This document shows positions 24,309-34,637 of a DNA stretch of 64,000 nt, piece after piece. Source of the stretch: Lasiodiplodia sp. COLG20 (lineage: Eukaryota; Ascomycota; Dothideomycetes; Botryosphaeriales; Botryosphaeriaceae); the NCBI GenBank assembly GCA_009801085.1, contig VNWV01000004.1, positions 1,240,001-1,304,000 on the forward strand, given 5' to 3'. Each line of letters starts with the position of its first letter. Within the stretch, counting starts at the first letter, position 1. The notes below the pieces were generated by a model. The model did no database searches. It had not been told where the DNA came from and was given only the letters and a program-made list of their open reading frames with translations. The translations under genes and the position numbers were made by a program.

Positions 24309-25572
24309 GGTGGAGGGCGTTGGGATCGGTGGTGTTAGTTCAGCCGCTGCGCTCGACTCGGCTGCCGCGTCTTCTGCGTGCACTCGGCTGTTCAAAGGAA
24401 GGGTGACGTGAGGAGAGAGTTAACAAAGGGAGCGCAGAAAGAGAGCCCAGCGAACAAGCGGAAAGCAGAGGTTCTGGTGGGTGAGGCAGGAAGCTTCGAG
24501 GGGCCTTTAAAGGGAAGAGCGAGCGTTGGCAGGTGGGCAGTCGCGTGGTGCCACAGGCGGCAGCTTTCCAACGTCATTGGCTTGGCATGTTGCCAGTCAG
24601 GATTGCCAAAACGCGGGGTTCAAGCAGACGTTGTCGCAGCTTTGGGCAGGGATTGCGCCAAACGGCCGGGAACCAGCCAGCGCTAGGCTGCACGCGTGGG
24701 CGTCGCGCCCACTTTGCTTCGGCGTTGAGCACCAACTGGTTGACGGGGCGTGACGCTCTGCTCACGCGTCCGCTGACGCCCTCGCATTGCATCAGAGCGG
24801 CGTAATGTTGGCGGCGGAAGTTGCAATGCCTCTCCTTCCCCGCGGTCAATTGCGCAAAAGCCAGGGCGCTTGCATGCTACCCGCTGACCGCACATTATTG
24901 CCGCGCTTTCCCACGTCTTGCATCGGCCAACAACCAACCGATCAGCAGTCCAGCCCCGCCACATCGAATCCTCGTCACATTCGCGCACTTACTGCATCCG
25001 GAGCCGTGGGAAGAGCCAAAGGAAACACGCCGTTGTCTATTTGTGGGAAAACCGTGGGTATCTCTGAACACTGTCCTAACCAATTCCTACCCTGCACTCA
25101 AGCAAAGATGCAACCAGAGACCCCGTTGCCGATTTTATTAAATGCGCCAAGAAACAAGCAAAAGGGAAAGCAAAAAGCAAGGCTGCCAAGGAAATGAAGC
25201 GGCGTATGCCGATAACGGGGTACAATGAACAATCACCCTTGTGAAACGGTTGCGCAAGCACAAAAACGAGATGTCTTGCGCATGGCATAAGCGCCCACGT
25301 CCCAGGCAAGATGCGACGATTCAATAAGGGTCCCGGAGAAGAACTGTGGCCAGGGAGCCGGGCGCGCAAGTGGCGGGCGTTGGTATCCTGCACCAAAGCT
25401 CGGTGCGTTGAGATCGGGAGCTGCCTCCTCGTGTGACGGGCCGGGTCCGCACAACGGGATCGGGCAGATCATGCCCAGGAGCGGTGCAGTCGAGAACGCT
25501 CGGGCTCCACTTCACCAGCGATCGACGATGATGCGAATAGCCCGTGATCCCCGGCGCAGGGAAGCCTCGCCC
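24309..25572. other. Intergenic, DUF1774 promoter side
   Basis: The region holds the promoter of the DUF1774 gene and the 3' untranslated region of the Hos3-like gene, both on the minus strand. Open frames of about 90-140 codons overlap on both strands and encode no domain. Confidence 0.45.
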
Positions 25573-28500
25573 TCACTCCTTGGCTTCAGGAACGTCCAGG
25601 ATCATCCTCTCCTGCTCCGACGTCTCCTGCTTGACCTGCGTTTCCTCACGCTCCGTGACGACACTGCCGGCCTCGGCCCTCGAGCTGGGAGCCTGAGCGA
25701 ACGGGATGAAGCCATTGGAAGTAAACACAGGCAATGCTTGCTTTTGCTTGCGGCCCGGCGACTGAGGTGGCCCTTGCAATTGACCGGCAGCCTCAGGGTC
25801 CGAGTTCGGCGGCAACCACTGCAGCACCGTTGCCTGATGCACTACACCTGCGTCAGCTTCAGCCGTAGCTGTAGTACCCTTGGCCGGGTCGTATTGGATG
25901 AATTGCGGTATAGTGGCAGGGGGAGGCGGAGGAGGCGAGTCGGGCCGCGGCGTCACCTCCGGGACATGTACAGGTCCAGCCGTCTCAAGAAGGCCCTGCG
26001 GCGTCGATCCTTCCGAGAGCTCAGAAGGCGAGGCTAGCGACGGGGGGAACGAGTTCCGGATCCGCTCTGCCATGTTTTCGATGGATGCGCGCGAAAGCGC
26101 CCGTCCCTGCTGCGGCTCCAATCCTCCTGGGACGGCCAACGTTGACTCTGAAACAGGAACCATGGGCTCGGATTGGTTGGATGTAGACGTGTAAGACACA
26201 ATCGACATGGCATCCTCGGTGTGTTCCGAGGGGGGCGGCGTGGGCTTCGACTCCGTTGTGTCCTTCGCACCACTAGCCTCCTTTGCCTCGTCTGTTTCTT
26301 TCATTTCCTTCGTCTCCTTCGCCTCCTTCGCAGCAGCTCTCCTCGAGGCAGCCACAGTCTTGGTGCTACGAGCAGCCGGGGCCTTTTTAGTGGCCTTGGC
26401 CGCAGCTGGCTTCTTGCTCTCCTTCTCAGCCGCTGCAGCTGCCGCCTGGCGGGCGTCGTGCTCCTCCCTGGTGGGCATCTTCAACGTAATTCTTTTGATA
26501 CCCGAGGTAAGTTGGTCCACGTCATCGCCAGAACTCTCTGCCTTTGCCTTCAGTGGCTTAGTCGCAGCAGGAGCCTTGTTGGGCTGCGCATAGCTTGAGG
26601 CCCTGGAGGCAATAGGCCTTGGTGGCGGCTTCACGGTAGTGTCCGCCTTGGTCGTTTTGGGGGCCCTAGCCTTCTTCACTTGAAGTCCGTTTGCAGGTTG
26701 CCTTGCTGCAGTCGATGCTCTACTACTTGGACGTTCTCCGGCAACGGATCCGATTTCAGAAACAAGACTTTGTCTCCGCTGGAATTGAGGAAGATCGGGC
26801 AAGTCATTCTCTTCTGCCGCGGGGCAATCGCCCATCGTCCGCCGGCGATCAGTATCCAATGTTGATTTCGGATGAAACTTCTCGTCATCAGATGGGGGCT
26901 CAGTGTAGCCGGCGACCTTTGGCTTCCTTTCACGCAGCTGTCTCCCACCAGTAGGGTTGATGGGGACCTCAGGTGGAGGCGCCTTCTCCTTCTTGCTGCG
27001 CGGCTCGGCAAGCTCCTCAGGCATGAAGCTCTTCGTCTGCCGGTCAGTGGGAACAAGCAGCTTGCAGAGCTCATGAGCCGCAACGATCCAGTTGACATCC
27101 GGTGGCGGAGGTGTTGGAGGTCTCGGAAGCTCTCTGATCGGCACGAGGTGTCCAGAAGCATTGCGGATGAACTTTTCAGGATCGACGACCTTTGCAGTGA
27201 AAGACTGAGTCGGCGTGGCAAAGTTGCCCGATTGGCCCCGCTGTTGCTTCTTGGGAGCAGGCGGAGGAGGAGGGTAGACCATCGTTTCAAGCGCTGTCAG
27301 GTTGGCTTCATGCCACCACTCGACGTTGTAGCGAAGCGTATGCTCCCCGTTCTCATATGCTTGCTGCAAAGCTGCGCGATCAATCACCATTCCATTGCCA
27401 AGGCCGTTGAGCGCAGTGGATTCCTTCTTCGCGACGGGGATCTTCTGTCCTTCGCAGAGACCGCTCAGATGGCTCAGGACACCGCTGGCCAAGGCTCGGT
27501 CGCTGTAGCCGCCTTCGAGCACACTGATCACTCGGCCGTCAACGCCAAGGCCCTCTTCCTGAGACAACTTGACGATGTCCTGCGTGAAGCGGGCGTAGAA
27601 GTCGGTAGGCACGTTGACTTTGTGCCTCTGCATTCCTTGGCCTTCCCACTCGCTCGCGTCGAATCCAGCAGAAATGAAAATTGCAGCTTTCGGTTGCGGC
27701 TGAGTTGGCGACGCACGAAGGCGCTGGGAGTGTGTGCGCAGGAAAACCCGAGCCTTCTCGAGGAGGGTCAGATATCGAGTCTCGTACAGCTGCCAGAACT
27801 CCTCTTCGGTTTTCCAGGGCTGCAGGTGCACGTTCCAGACAGTCTGGCCGTGAGCGTTCTCAATGCACAGACTGGCGGCCTGAACCTTTTCAATCTCGCC
27901 ATACTCGCAAGGATACGAGTTAATATCGTGGAGACTGAAGTAGCCGATCTGTGTCCTCTTTTGAGGCGACGCGGTCTTGGATTGTTTGGCAGGCATGTTC
28001 GCCACCTTGGCGTTGCGCTCCCAGGCGATGGCTTGAGAGCCATCACCATGGTGAAGATCGAAGTCAATGATTGCAGCATGCGTAAGCCCATGAGTTTGGG
28101 CTGCATACTCGATGCCTACATGGACGTTGTTCAGCCAGCAGAAGCCCGACGGGAAGTCGGCTGAGCAGTGGTGTCCCGGAGGGCGCACACAAACGAAAGC
28201 ATTACGTGGCTTGTCTTTAGTGCCCGAGAAGACAGCGTCGATGCCGTCGCATACGCCACCAAGGGCACCCTGGAAGGCGTCCAATGACTCCGAGGCGAGA
28301 TAAAGGTCTCCTTCGTGGAACTTCTCCTTCGCAGGCTGGCCAGGCTCGTCGGTCCTGGCAAGCTCCTTTCCATTCGAGGCCAGCTTTTCCGCGGCGGTGT
28401 TGCACATTGTCTGCAGTTCCGCCATCCACTTGGTGCCATGCACATTTGTCACAATAGGGGATGTAATATCGAGCGCGCGGGACGTGCGCCGGATCGTAAA

Positions 28501-29244
28501 CGGGAGCTCCTTTGGCGGGTCGCGCTTAGGGTGCGGCGCATGCGGACCACCAGCATGTCTTTCGGCGAACCTCACGTAGGCTGTCGATATTCCTAGGATG
28601 CCGGCGTGAATGCGCTCGGGGCGCTCGACAATCATGCTGAGCGCAGACTTGGTGGACTTGGGGCGCGAAAACCGGTGGCCGTAGCAAGCATCATGTAGGA
28701 TAACGACCGTCTGAGTCGACAGCTCCTCGCTCTTGTGGTATTCGAGCTCTTTGGCGAAATAGTCGGAAGCGACCTTCTGCGCTGTGAGCGGCACGGGCTC
28801 GTCGGCGGGAACGGAGCGCGGGGACGCTAGCGCAGCGGACGAGGAGGATCTGAGGTTGCCGGATGTGCGCCGCGTCACGGACTTTCTAGGGGTATGAGTG
28901 CTTTCGGCGGCGGCGCCCTGGAGCGAGACTATGGAGCTGCGACGCGAAAGCGCGGGCGACGCTGGGCGCACACCGAGGCTGCTGGCGCTGCGGTTGAGCG
29001 GGCTAGGGAGAGGGGCGCCTGGAGACTTGGGAATGCGATTGTAGTAGGAGCTGGAGCGGCGGTGCGGCGAGTCGATTGCGGGCGACGGCGGCATCGTTGG
29101 TCGCGCAGCGGTGTTTATGGACAGGCGGTTTGCGCGCTTCGCGGGCGGCGAGTTGGAGTCCATGTTTGTCGGGATTTGCAAGGAACGAGGGGCGGCTGGT
29201 TCAGCTGGAGCAGCCGGGTCGGAGGTGGGGGAGTCGTTCTCCAT
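25573..29244 (-). CDS. hos3: Hos3-like histone deacetylase
   Basis: A single exon of 1223 aa. The class II-type deacetylase domain spans about residues 178-600. RPPGHHC carries the histidine pair H358-H359. DFDLHHGDGSQ supplies zinc ligands D396 and H398, GFDASEWEG supplies D529, and EGGY supplies the catalytic tyrosine Y580. All key residues are intact, so activity is expected. The domain is most like yeast Hos3 and Aspergillus HosB, which deacetylate histones and septum or bud-neck partners. The N-terminal 175 residues are serine/proline-rich. The C-terminal half is disordered, with a lysine/glutamate/alanine-rich segment (about 1000-1060) built of KETKE-like units. An in-frame ATG lies 64 codons upstream, but its extension is cysteine/proline-rich and unlike the family, so 29244 was chosen. 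A long antisense frame is a shadow. Confidence 0.93.
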   Translation of the reverse strand: MENDSPTSDPAAPAEPAAPRSLQIPTNMDSNSPPAKRANRLSINTAARPTMPPSPAIDSPHRRSSSYYNRIPKSPGAPLPSPLNRSASSLGVRPASPALSRRSSIVSLQGAAAESTHTPRKSVTRRTSGNLRSSSSAALASPRSVPADEPVPLTAQKVASDYFAKELEYHKSEELSTQTVVILHDACYGHRFSRPKSTKSALSMIVERPERIHAGILGISTAYVRFAERHAGGPHAPHPKRDPPKELPFTIRRTSRALDITSPIVTNVHGTKWMAELQTMCNTAAEKLASNGKELARTDEPGQPAKEKFHEGDLYLASESLDAFQGALGGVCDGIDAVFSGTKDKPRNAFVCVRPPGHHCSADFPSGFCWLNNVHVGIEYAAQTHGLTHAAIIDFDLHHGDGSQAIAWERNAKVANMPAKQSKTASPQKRTQIGYFSLHDINSYPCEYGEIEKVQAASLCIENAHGQTVWNVHLQPWKTEEEFWQLYETRYLTLLEKARVFLRTHSQRLRASPTQPQPKAAIFISAGFDASEWEGQGMQRHKVNVPTDFYARFTQDIVKLSQEEGLGVDGRVISVLEGGYSDRALASGVLSHLSGLCEGQKIPVAKKESTALNGLGNGMVIDRAALQQAYENGEHTLRYNVEWWHEANLTALETMVYPPPPPAPKKQQRGQSGNFATPTQSFTAKVVDPEKFIRNASGHLVPIRELPRPPTPPPPDVNWIVAAHELCKLLVPTDRQTKSFMPEELAEPRSKKEKAPPPEVPINPTGGRQLRERKPKVAGYTEPPSDDEKFHPKSTLDTDRRRTMGDCPAAEENDLPDLPQFQRRQSLVSEIGSVAGERPSSRASTAARQPANGLQVKKARAPKTTKADTTVKPPPRPIASRASSYAQPNKAPAATKPLKAKAESSGDDVDQLTSGIKRITLKMPTREEHDARQAAAAAAEKESKKPAAAKATKKAPAARSTKTVAASRRAAAKEAKETKEMKETDEAKEASGAKDTTESKPTPPPSEHTEDAMSIVSYTSTSNQSEPMVPVSESTLAVPGGLEPQQGRALSRASIENMAERIRNSFPPSLASPSELSEGSTPQGLLETAGPVHVPEVTPRPDSPPPPPPATIPQFIQYDPAKGTTATAEADAGVVHQATVLQWLPPNSDPEAAGQLQGPPQSPGRKQKQALPVFTSNGFIPFAQAPSSRAEAGSVVTEREETQVKQETSEQERMILDVPEAKE

Positions 29245-29532
29245 GGCGGAGCGCGCAGGAGGATTGTTTGGGTGGGAGAAAAGAGCGACAGAAGTGGGCG
29301 ACAGCAAACAAACAACGAGTGGAGGGGTAGGGATCAGGGCGCCATGTTTTGGGATGACGCTGGGATGGCAGACCCTGGCAGCTAGAGGAGGCGGGCAGCA
29401 AGTCTGTGCGCAGCACTGGGGCCCAGGGGCGGCCATAAGGCTGAGGCCCGCCGCCCATCATCTGCGCCTACCCGCGTCTCAGTGCGCTCAGGAGCCTCGG
29501 CAAGCCAGTGCGTCTATTCTGCTCTACCAGGT

Positions 29533-31219
29533 CTACGAAAGCTGCACACCCACGCCGGCGAGCGCGTCGACGGCCCACGAGGGGTAGTCTTTGCTCGGGT
29601 AGCGTTTATTAAAGAAGTCGCGCAGGAAATCAGGGTAGCGATCCTCGATGATTGCCGAGCGCACCGACCGCATCAGCGCGAGCTGGTAGTGCACATTATG
29701 CATGGTAAGGAGGTGCGCACCCGCCGTCTCCTTTGCCGCGAGATGATGGATGTATGCCTTCGTGATGCCCAGCCCGCCGGCGGCCGCCGGCCTGCAGCAC
29801 GTGCACTCGCAGCCTGCCTCAATCGGCGAGAAGTCGTTTGCGTACGAGGCATGGCGCAGACTCAGCACTCCCGCCGCCGTGATGGCGTTCCCGAAGCGCT
29901 GTGATCTTCGTCAGCTGGGGGAATTGCGCCGTGGAAGATCGCACCTACAGCAGTCCTAGTAGGCCACACGCAATCGAACATGTCTGTGCCAAGAGCGACC
30001 GAGACCACGAGATCTTCAGGATAACCCTACGCGGATCAGCGGGCGCAATGATCTATTTTGAGCGGCTGCTGCTTACCACGCCCATGACGTACCGGGGCTT
30101 CTTTTCCGGAAGCAGCTCGGCGCACGTCTTCACGCTGGATTCAGAGTTAGATGCGTCTCGCATGCAGCAGAGGGTCCCTTACACCTGGCAGTATGACTCC
30201 TTCGCTTCGCCTCCAGAGAGGCCGCCAATGGCAATGCCGGGCGTGTCTCTCGCCACCATCTCTTCGCAGCATTTTCTGCGGAGATCGAGGTCGAGGCCGC
30301 CCTGGATGATGCAGAACAGATTCTGCGTCTCTGGTTTCTTGTGTGCCTCAATGCACCGGTCCAGCCACCGCACCGAGCGCTCCATGGCTTCCTTGATGCG
30401 GGCATGGTCCGGAGAAGTCGTGGCAATGACATCGTCGAGCTGCATCATGATGTCGGAGCCAATACTGTTCTGTAGCGACATTGAGTGCTCGGGCGTGAGC
30501 AGCCTGCCAATGTCTGCTTAGCATACTAGCAAACCCAGAGGAGAAGAAAGGCCATACATTGGCGTGCCGTCATGTGGACTGAGGAACCTCACACCCTCTT
30601 CGGTAACCTTGGCGAGCTTGAGCAACGAGACCATCTGGAAACTAGTCCAGGGTCAGCACACGTTTCTCATCGCCTCGGGTCAAGCATTTACTAACCCGCC
30701 ACTATCTGCCACAGAAATCAGCCTTCTGCCACCATACACGCGCCTTCAGAGACGGGGAAGGAACCTGTCAGGATGTTGTAGGACCATGATTGTAGTTTGT
30801 GCGCTCCTCCAATGGCGTCCAAAGTTGCTTGTCCAGGCTTGAGGCCACTGGCCAATCTATCAGCTGGGAACAGTCCTCAGAAGCTCCGCCGGTCACCCAC
30901 AGGTGGTATGTATTGTTCAGGCATAGGCGACAGCCGGTATCCTCTAGTTGTTCAGGAGTCAATCCCTTCAAACTGGCCTGTGTGCCAACAGGCATAAACT
31001 TGGGCGTGTTTGTCAACGGCAGTGTTCAGCGAAATCGGCGGTGTAGGCGGTACCATGGGTAGCTGGACGGGTCCATGAGGAAGTGTCAGTGTCGCGGCGC
31101 GGGCTCTGGTGGTCTGGCGGGAGAATTAGCTTCGTCCGGCTTGGGATAGTCAGGCACAATACTGAGCATTTTGCGACAAGCTCGAAAGTGAGCGCCGAGG
31201 GCATAGGTTTGGGAACCAT
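29533..31219 (-). CDS. QTRT1: Queuine tRNA-ribosyltransferase catalytic subunit
   Basis: Ten coding exons join in phase to 404 aa, almost exactly the length of animal QTRT1: 31219-31163, 31113-31054, 30998-30901, 30847-30765, 30705-30696, 30641-30558, 30503-30183, 30134-30077, 30026-29949 and 29898-29533. The enzyme swaps guanine 34 of Asp, Asn, His and Tyr tRNAs for queuine and works with a QTRT2-type partner. Family landmarks are [22 protein letters not shown], the catalytic [20 protein letters not shown] and [17 protein letters not shown]. The zinc site is C-x-C-x2-C (CECTCC) followed by a histidine about 26 residues later (MHNVHYQ). The SGG of the DSGG motif is encoded by a 10-nt exon; the donor before it (GTTCCT) is weak. 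Introns are 49-67 nt where measured near the 5' end. No other subunit gene is in this window. Confidence 0.92.
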
Positions 31220-32229
31220 ACTGGCGGCGGTGACAAGAGATCGGCCACGCAGTCGCCGCCTTCAGTCAGCGGGGCAGCGAGGGTCGCCGGCGAAATTCTC
31301 TAGGTAAGCCGAGCCGACCCGCTCTTTCCTCCGCCATGACTTGCCAACACCATGACGACATCCCCACTCTAAATACCTATACCTATCTAAGCCCGCCGAA
31401 AGTATGGAGGTGTACGGCATTGTGGAGTGAATGAGCGAATATTAAAACTCAAGAATTGACTCTCCTCACCGCACCGAAATTCCTCTAAGTGTCTAGCCTT
31501 GTATCAATATTATTGCCGATCGTACTTTAACCTAATTGCAAGCGCTTCGAAAGTATTGTCCCATCGTGAGACCCTTGTCGAACGGATGCAGAGGTGTGCG
31601 TGGGGCACGAAAAAGGAGTGTGAAGGTAATTTGGGCATATGTCGAGCAGTGCACACGGGTATCGAGTGCCTCCCAACTCACGCAGACGAGAAAGGCACGT
31701 CAACACACGGGAGGCAAGGCCCAAGGCTGCTTGACCCCATAGGCTTGGTGATGCACACGAGAAAGCACAGGGAAGACAATTGCTGTCCCAATAATTCAGA
31801 TCAGGTTTTCTGCGCCTACTCGGGGTATCTTGCGGTACACGGTACGCTATCCTTTTGAAGCACCCGCTCGACGACATTTACATAGTGAAAGAAAAGAACA
31901 AGACATAATCTCAACAATGAGATCCCCTTCATGGTTCCAAGCCATCGTGGAACTCCGTCGTATGATGCAAGCTCGCAACTACTAAGCAAATATTTACGAT
32001 CCGTCATCTTCCAGCCTTGCCGGTATGTCGTATATTCGCGCAAACATTTGAGAACGGAAATGACGTCGCTTCTTTGAGGCCGGGCAATTGAAGATCTTGA
32101 CCGGACGTTTTTGTCAACATTTCGATGGTACATTAGAATCCCCTTCATCACTCTCAACATCCCAACTGCTCACTTTGTATTCTTTTTGGTGAAGCAAGCC
32201 CTGCTCGCCATAACGCTTCGGAAAACGCG
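31220..32229. other. Intergenic, promoter of QTRT1
   Basis: This gap holds the promoter of the queuine transferase gene and the 3' untranslated region of the mannosidase gene. Frames of up to 119 codons overlap on both strands and look random. Nothing else is seen. Confidence 0.45.
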
Positions 32230-33951
32230 CTAATTCTCGGTGGTCCGAATGATTCTGAACGGATGCCCTTCAGTGCTGAAGACCCAGGAATCCAGCGTGC
32301 CAACGTTGACATCAGCGAAAGTCAGATACAAGTACTTCAGCGTCTCCGCCGCCCAGAAGCTCTCTGACTCGTCAATGTGCGTGACCTTGCGCCCCTTCTT
32401 CACGTTCACGCCGACATCACGAATCGCCGCGAAGCCGTACTCGGTCTTGCAGTACTTCTCAAATGCGACAAACGCGTCCCACGCCCAGTCGCGGTATCGC
32501 TGCTCGCCCGTTATCCGCCAGGCGTAGAACAGCGACTCCACATACTCCGGTCGCAGGCGGTATTTTGCGTCCGCGAGCCAGAAACCGTGCTGGGCGAGCT
32601 CGGCGCGTTGGCGCGGCGTGCGCGGTTCGAAGGAACCTTCGGGGAGACCAGCATACGGGATCCAGGAGAACTTCTCCGGACCGATCCCGGTAGGCATGGC
32701 AGCGTAGCTGTGACGGCAGCCGTCGAGAAGGGCCTTCCCGAGGACGATAAGGTCGGGCTTGTCAAGGTAGGCACCGCCGAGCATGAGATTACCGGGAGCA
32801 AAACAGGCGAGGTGTGACATCTCATTCAGATACCAGTCACCGTCAAGCTTGCCCATGAAAAGATGGGAAGGGTTGTAGTTGTCAGCATAGCTAGAGCGAG
32901 TGGTGAGGTTATGGCGTAGCGCCTGGGCGGCTTGCATCCAACGGTCGATGTAGGTGGAGGCGTAGCGGTCGTGGGGGGCCAATATGGCGGCTTTGATTAA
33001 GTACTCATAATAGCTGTCATGGCCGGCGTCCCAGTGTCTCTGCTGGCCAACAGGTTCGCCGGTGACAATGTCAATGGGCGCAGACACGAGGCCATCAGGC
33101 TCCTCTATCCACTTGTCCCAGACGAGCGGGGCCCAGCCATTTGTCGCATTGGCAAAGTAGATCGGGTCTCCGGTCTGTCGTGTGAGGGTCCGATATTCCA
33201 GGATATTGGATCCGGCACGCGCAGGGCCAATTGATGGGTTTTTGTAGCGGATCTTGTCTGGGTACTTCTTGTAAAGCTCCGGCGGGTCTCCCATACCGAT
33301 ATCGTTCTTGAAATCGACGCGCGGATAGACCATCCCGGTTGGGCTGTCAAAGCCGGGGCCGAGCTTGTTCGACAAAGTAATCGCCTGGGTCAGGATTCCA
33401 GCTCGCTTTTTGCTGTCGAGGACCGTTTTTGGGATGACGCCGGCGTCAATCAAGTCTACCAAGGACACAAGGCCTCCGACATAGCGGATGGTTGTCTCAA
33501 ACGGATCAACCAAGCCTTGCGCATCGTAGAAGGGAATCTGCACGATGCGATCCACCGACATCTTCAGCTCGTCCCAAAGACCCATGAGCGCAAGTGTGCC
33601 CGCGGAGTCGACGATGAATGCGCCCCAGCCGTTCCTGGAGTTTTCCTTGCCACCGGTGACGGGCAAGATGTCGTCATAGCCCCATGCATACTTCTTGTAT
33701 TTCGCAAAAGTATACTTCATGGCGTCGACGACGCGCTCGGCCTTCTCCTCGTCTGCGCGACCGCTGGCTCCGGTCCATGGTTGATGCTGGACTTGAGGGC
33801 CTCGGGGCTCGACCGCCTCGATTTCTTGGGTGCTGGCGAAAGGAATGCCGTGGATCATAAGGTATATGCCGTAGAAGGAGATGATGATGACGGCGCTGAG
33901 CAGCTTAAACGCGGGGGTCGGGTTCCGCTGGCATCGCTTTAACGACGGCAT
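32230..33951 (-). CDS. GH47 alpha-1,2-mannosidase
   Basis: A single exon of 573 aa. It is a type II membrane protein: a short basic tail, a signal anchor at about 15-35 and a luminal domain. Glycoside hydrolase family 47 enzymes trim alpha-1,2-mannose from N-glycans in the ER and Golgi. Visible landmarks are NGWGAFIVDSAGTLALMGL (about 107-125), PFETTIRYVGGL, DSYYEYLIKAAIL, RPEYVESLFYAWRITG, ESESFWAAETLKYLYL and the calcium-binding threonine in STEGHPF near the C terminus. The usual DSLDTL motif reads DSAGTL here. The glutamates in the RPE and ESFW motifs are kept, so activity is plausible. It could be a Golgi processing mannosidase or a divergent ER-associated relative. It shares a 438-bp upstream region with the 65-aa gene on the other strand. 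Confidence 0.9.
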   Translation of the reverse strand: MPSLKRCQRNPTPAFKLLSAVIIISFYGIYLMIHGIPFASTQEIEAVEPRGPQVQHQPWTGASGRADEEKAERVVDAMKYTFAKYKKYAWGYDDILPVTGGKENSRNGWGAFIVDSAGTLALMGLWDELKMSVDRIVQIPFYDAQGLVDPFETTIRYVGGLVSLVDLIDAGVIPKTVLDSKKRAGILTQAITLSNKLGPGFDSPTGMVYPRVDFKNDIGMGDPPELYKKYPDKIRYKNPSIGPARAGSNILEYRTLTRQTGDPIYFANATNGWAPLVWDKWIEEPDGLVSAPIDIVTGEPVGQQRHWDAGHDSYYEYLIKAAILAPHDRYASTYIDRWMQAAQALRHNLTTRSSYADNYNPSHLFMGKLDGDWYLNEMSHLACFAPGNLMLGGAYLDKPDLIVLGKALLDGCRHSYAAMPTGIGPEKFSWIPYAGLPEGSFEPRTPRQRAELAQHGFWLADAKYRLRPEYVESLFYAWRITGEQRYRDWAWDAFVAFEKYCKTEYGFAAIRDVGVNVKKGRKVTHIDESESFWAAETLKYLYLTFADVNVGTLDSWVFSTEGHPFRIIRTTEN

Positions 33952-34389
33952 GGTGGGAGAATATTATAGATCGCTCGGGGAGGGCACGTCTGTGAGCGTA
34001 GTGACAGCCGCATCGGACCGCTTGAGACGCTGGAGGCTCGCCGTCGTGCGGAGTGGTTCGGGATGCGATCTTGGGGTTGTCGGACGAGGTCAAGCTTCCA
34101 TGTCGGAGAGGGCGTGCGACGGTGACAACAAAGCCCGCGCGGAGGCGTGTTTCGCAGCGCGGACCGGATGCGTTATTAAGGTATGTTCCAGAGGCGGAAA
34201 GGGGAGGCTCGGAGGGGTTGGCGTAGGCGAAGAGACATAGTTGGCAAGACGGCTGGAGGAGCAACATTGGAGGACCTGGGCGGACCCTGTTGAGAGCAAG
34301 CGAGACCGAAACTCAGAGCTTCTTCGAACCTCACCGCAATCTCTTCTCCACCGGACATCGCCCGAACATCCCCGCCTCCGGTCGCAGCA
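33952..34389. promoter_or_regulatory. Shared divergent promoter, GH47 / 65-aa gene
   Basis: Two genes start away from each other across 438 bp, so this must contain both promoters. An inverted CCAAT box (ATTGG, 34266-34270) lies 120 bp before the 65-aa gene; HAP-type factors often bind such boxes at genes for mitochondrial proteins. No TATA box is evident. Confidence 0.5.
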
Positions 34390-34637
34390 ATGTCGCTCTG
34401 GCAGTGAGTGACGTTTCTTCTGCCCTATTGCGCAATGCTCATCCTCGTTGCAGAACTTACCGTTCGAGCGCACCCAAGACCCGTCTGCTCCTCGGCCTGG
34501 GCTTGATCGCATGGGGAACAATCGGCCTCTACAGCACCGACACAGCTGAAAAGGCGTTTGATATGGTCCCCACTGACGAGGACAAGAAGAAGCTGGACCA
34601 GTCTATCCCGAAGATCAGGGTAGTCGACAAAGAGTAG
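34390..34637 (+). CDS. 65-aa single-span protein, likely mitochondrial
   Basis: Two exons, 34390-34403 and 34454-34637, join in phase to 65 aa. The first coding exon is only 14 nt (MSLWQ, with the fifth codon split). The mature sequence has a basic start (TYRSSAPKTR), one hydrophobic helix (about residues 15-32, LLLGLGLIAWGTIGLY), and then a charged tail with a lysine-rich stretch ending in VVDKE. Size and layout resemble small fungal proteins of the mitochondrial inner membrane, but I cannot name it. The 50-nt intron has a canonical GTGAGT donor and CAG acceptor. A longer frame reading through the intron from 34290 lacks this compact layout and was judged an artefact. Targeting is inferred only. 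Confidence 0.75.

Noticed and set aside
26872..28164. 430-codon antisense frame inside the Hos3 gene
   Set aside because: It lies fully opposite the conserved deacetylase domain and its translation has no family likeness; it is a shadow.
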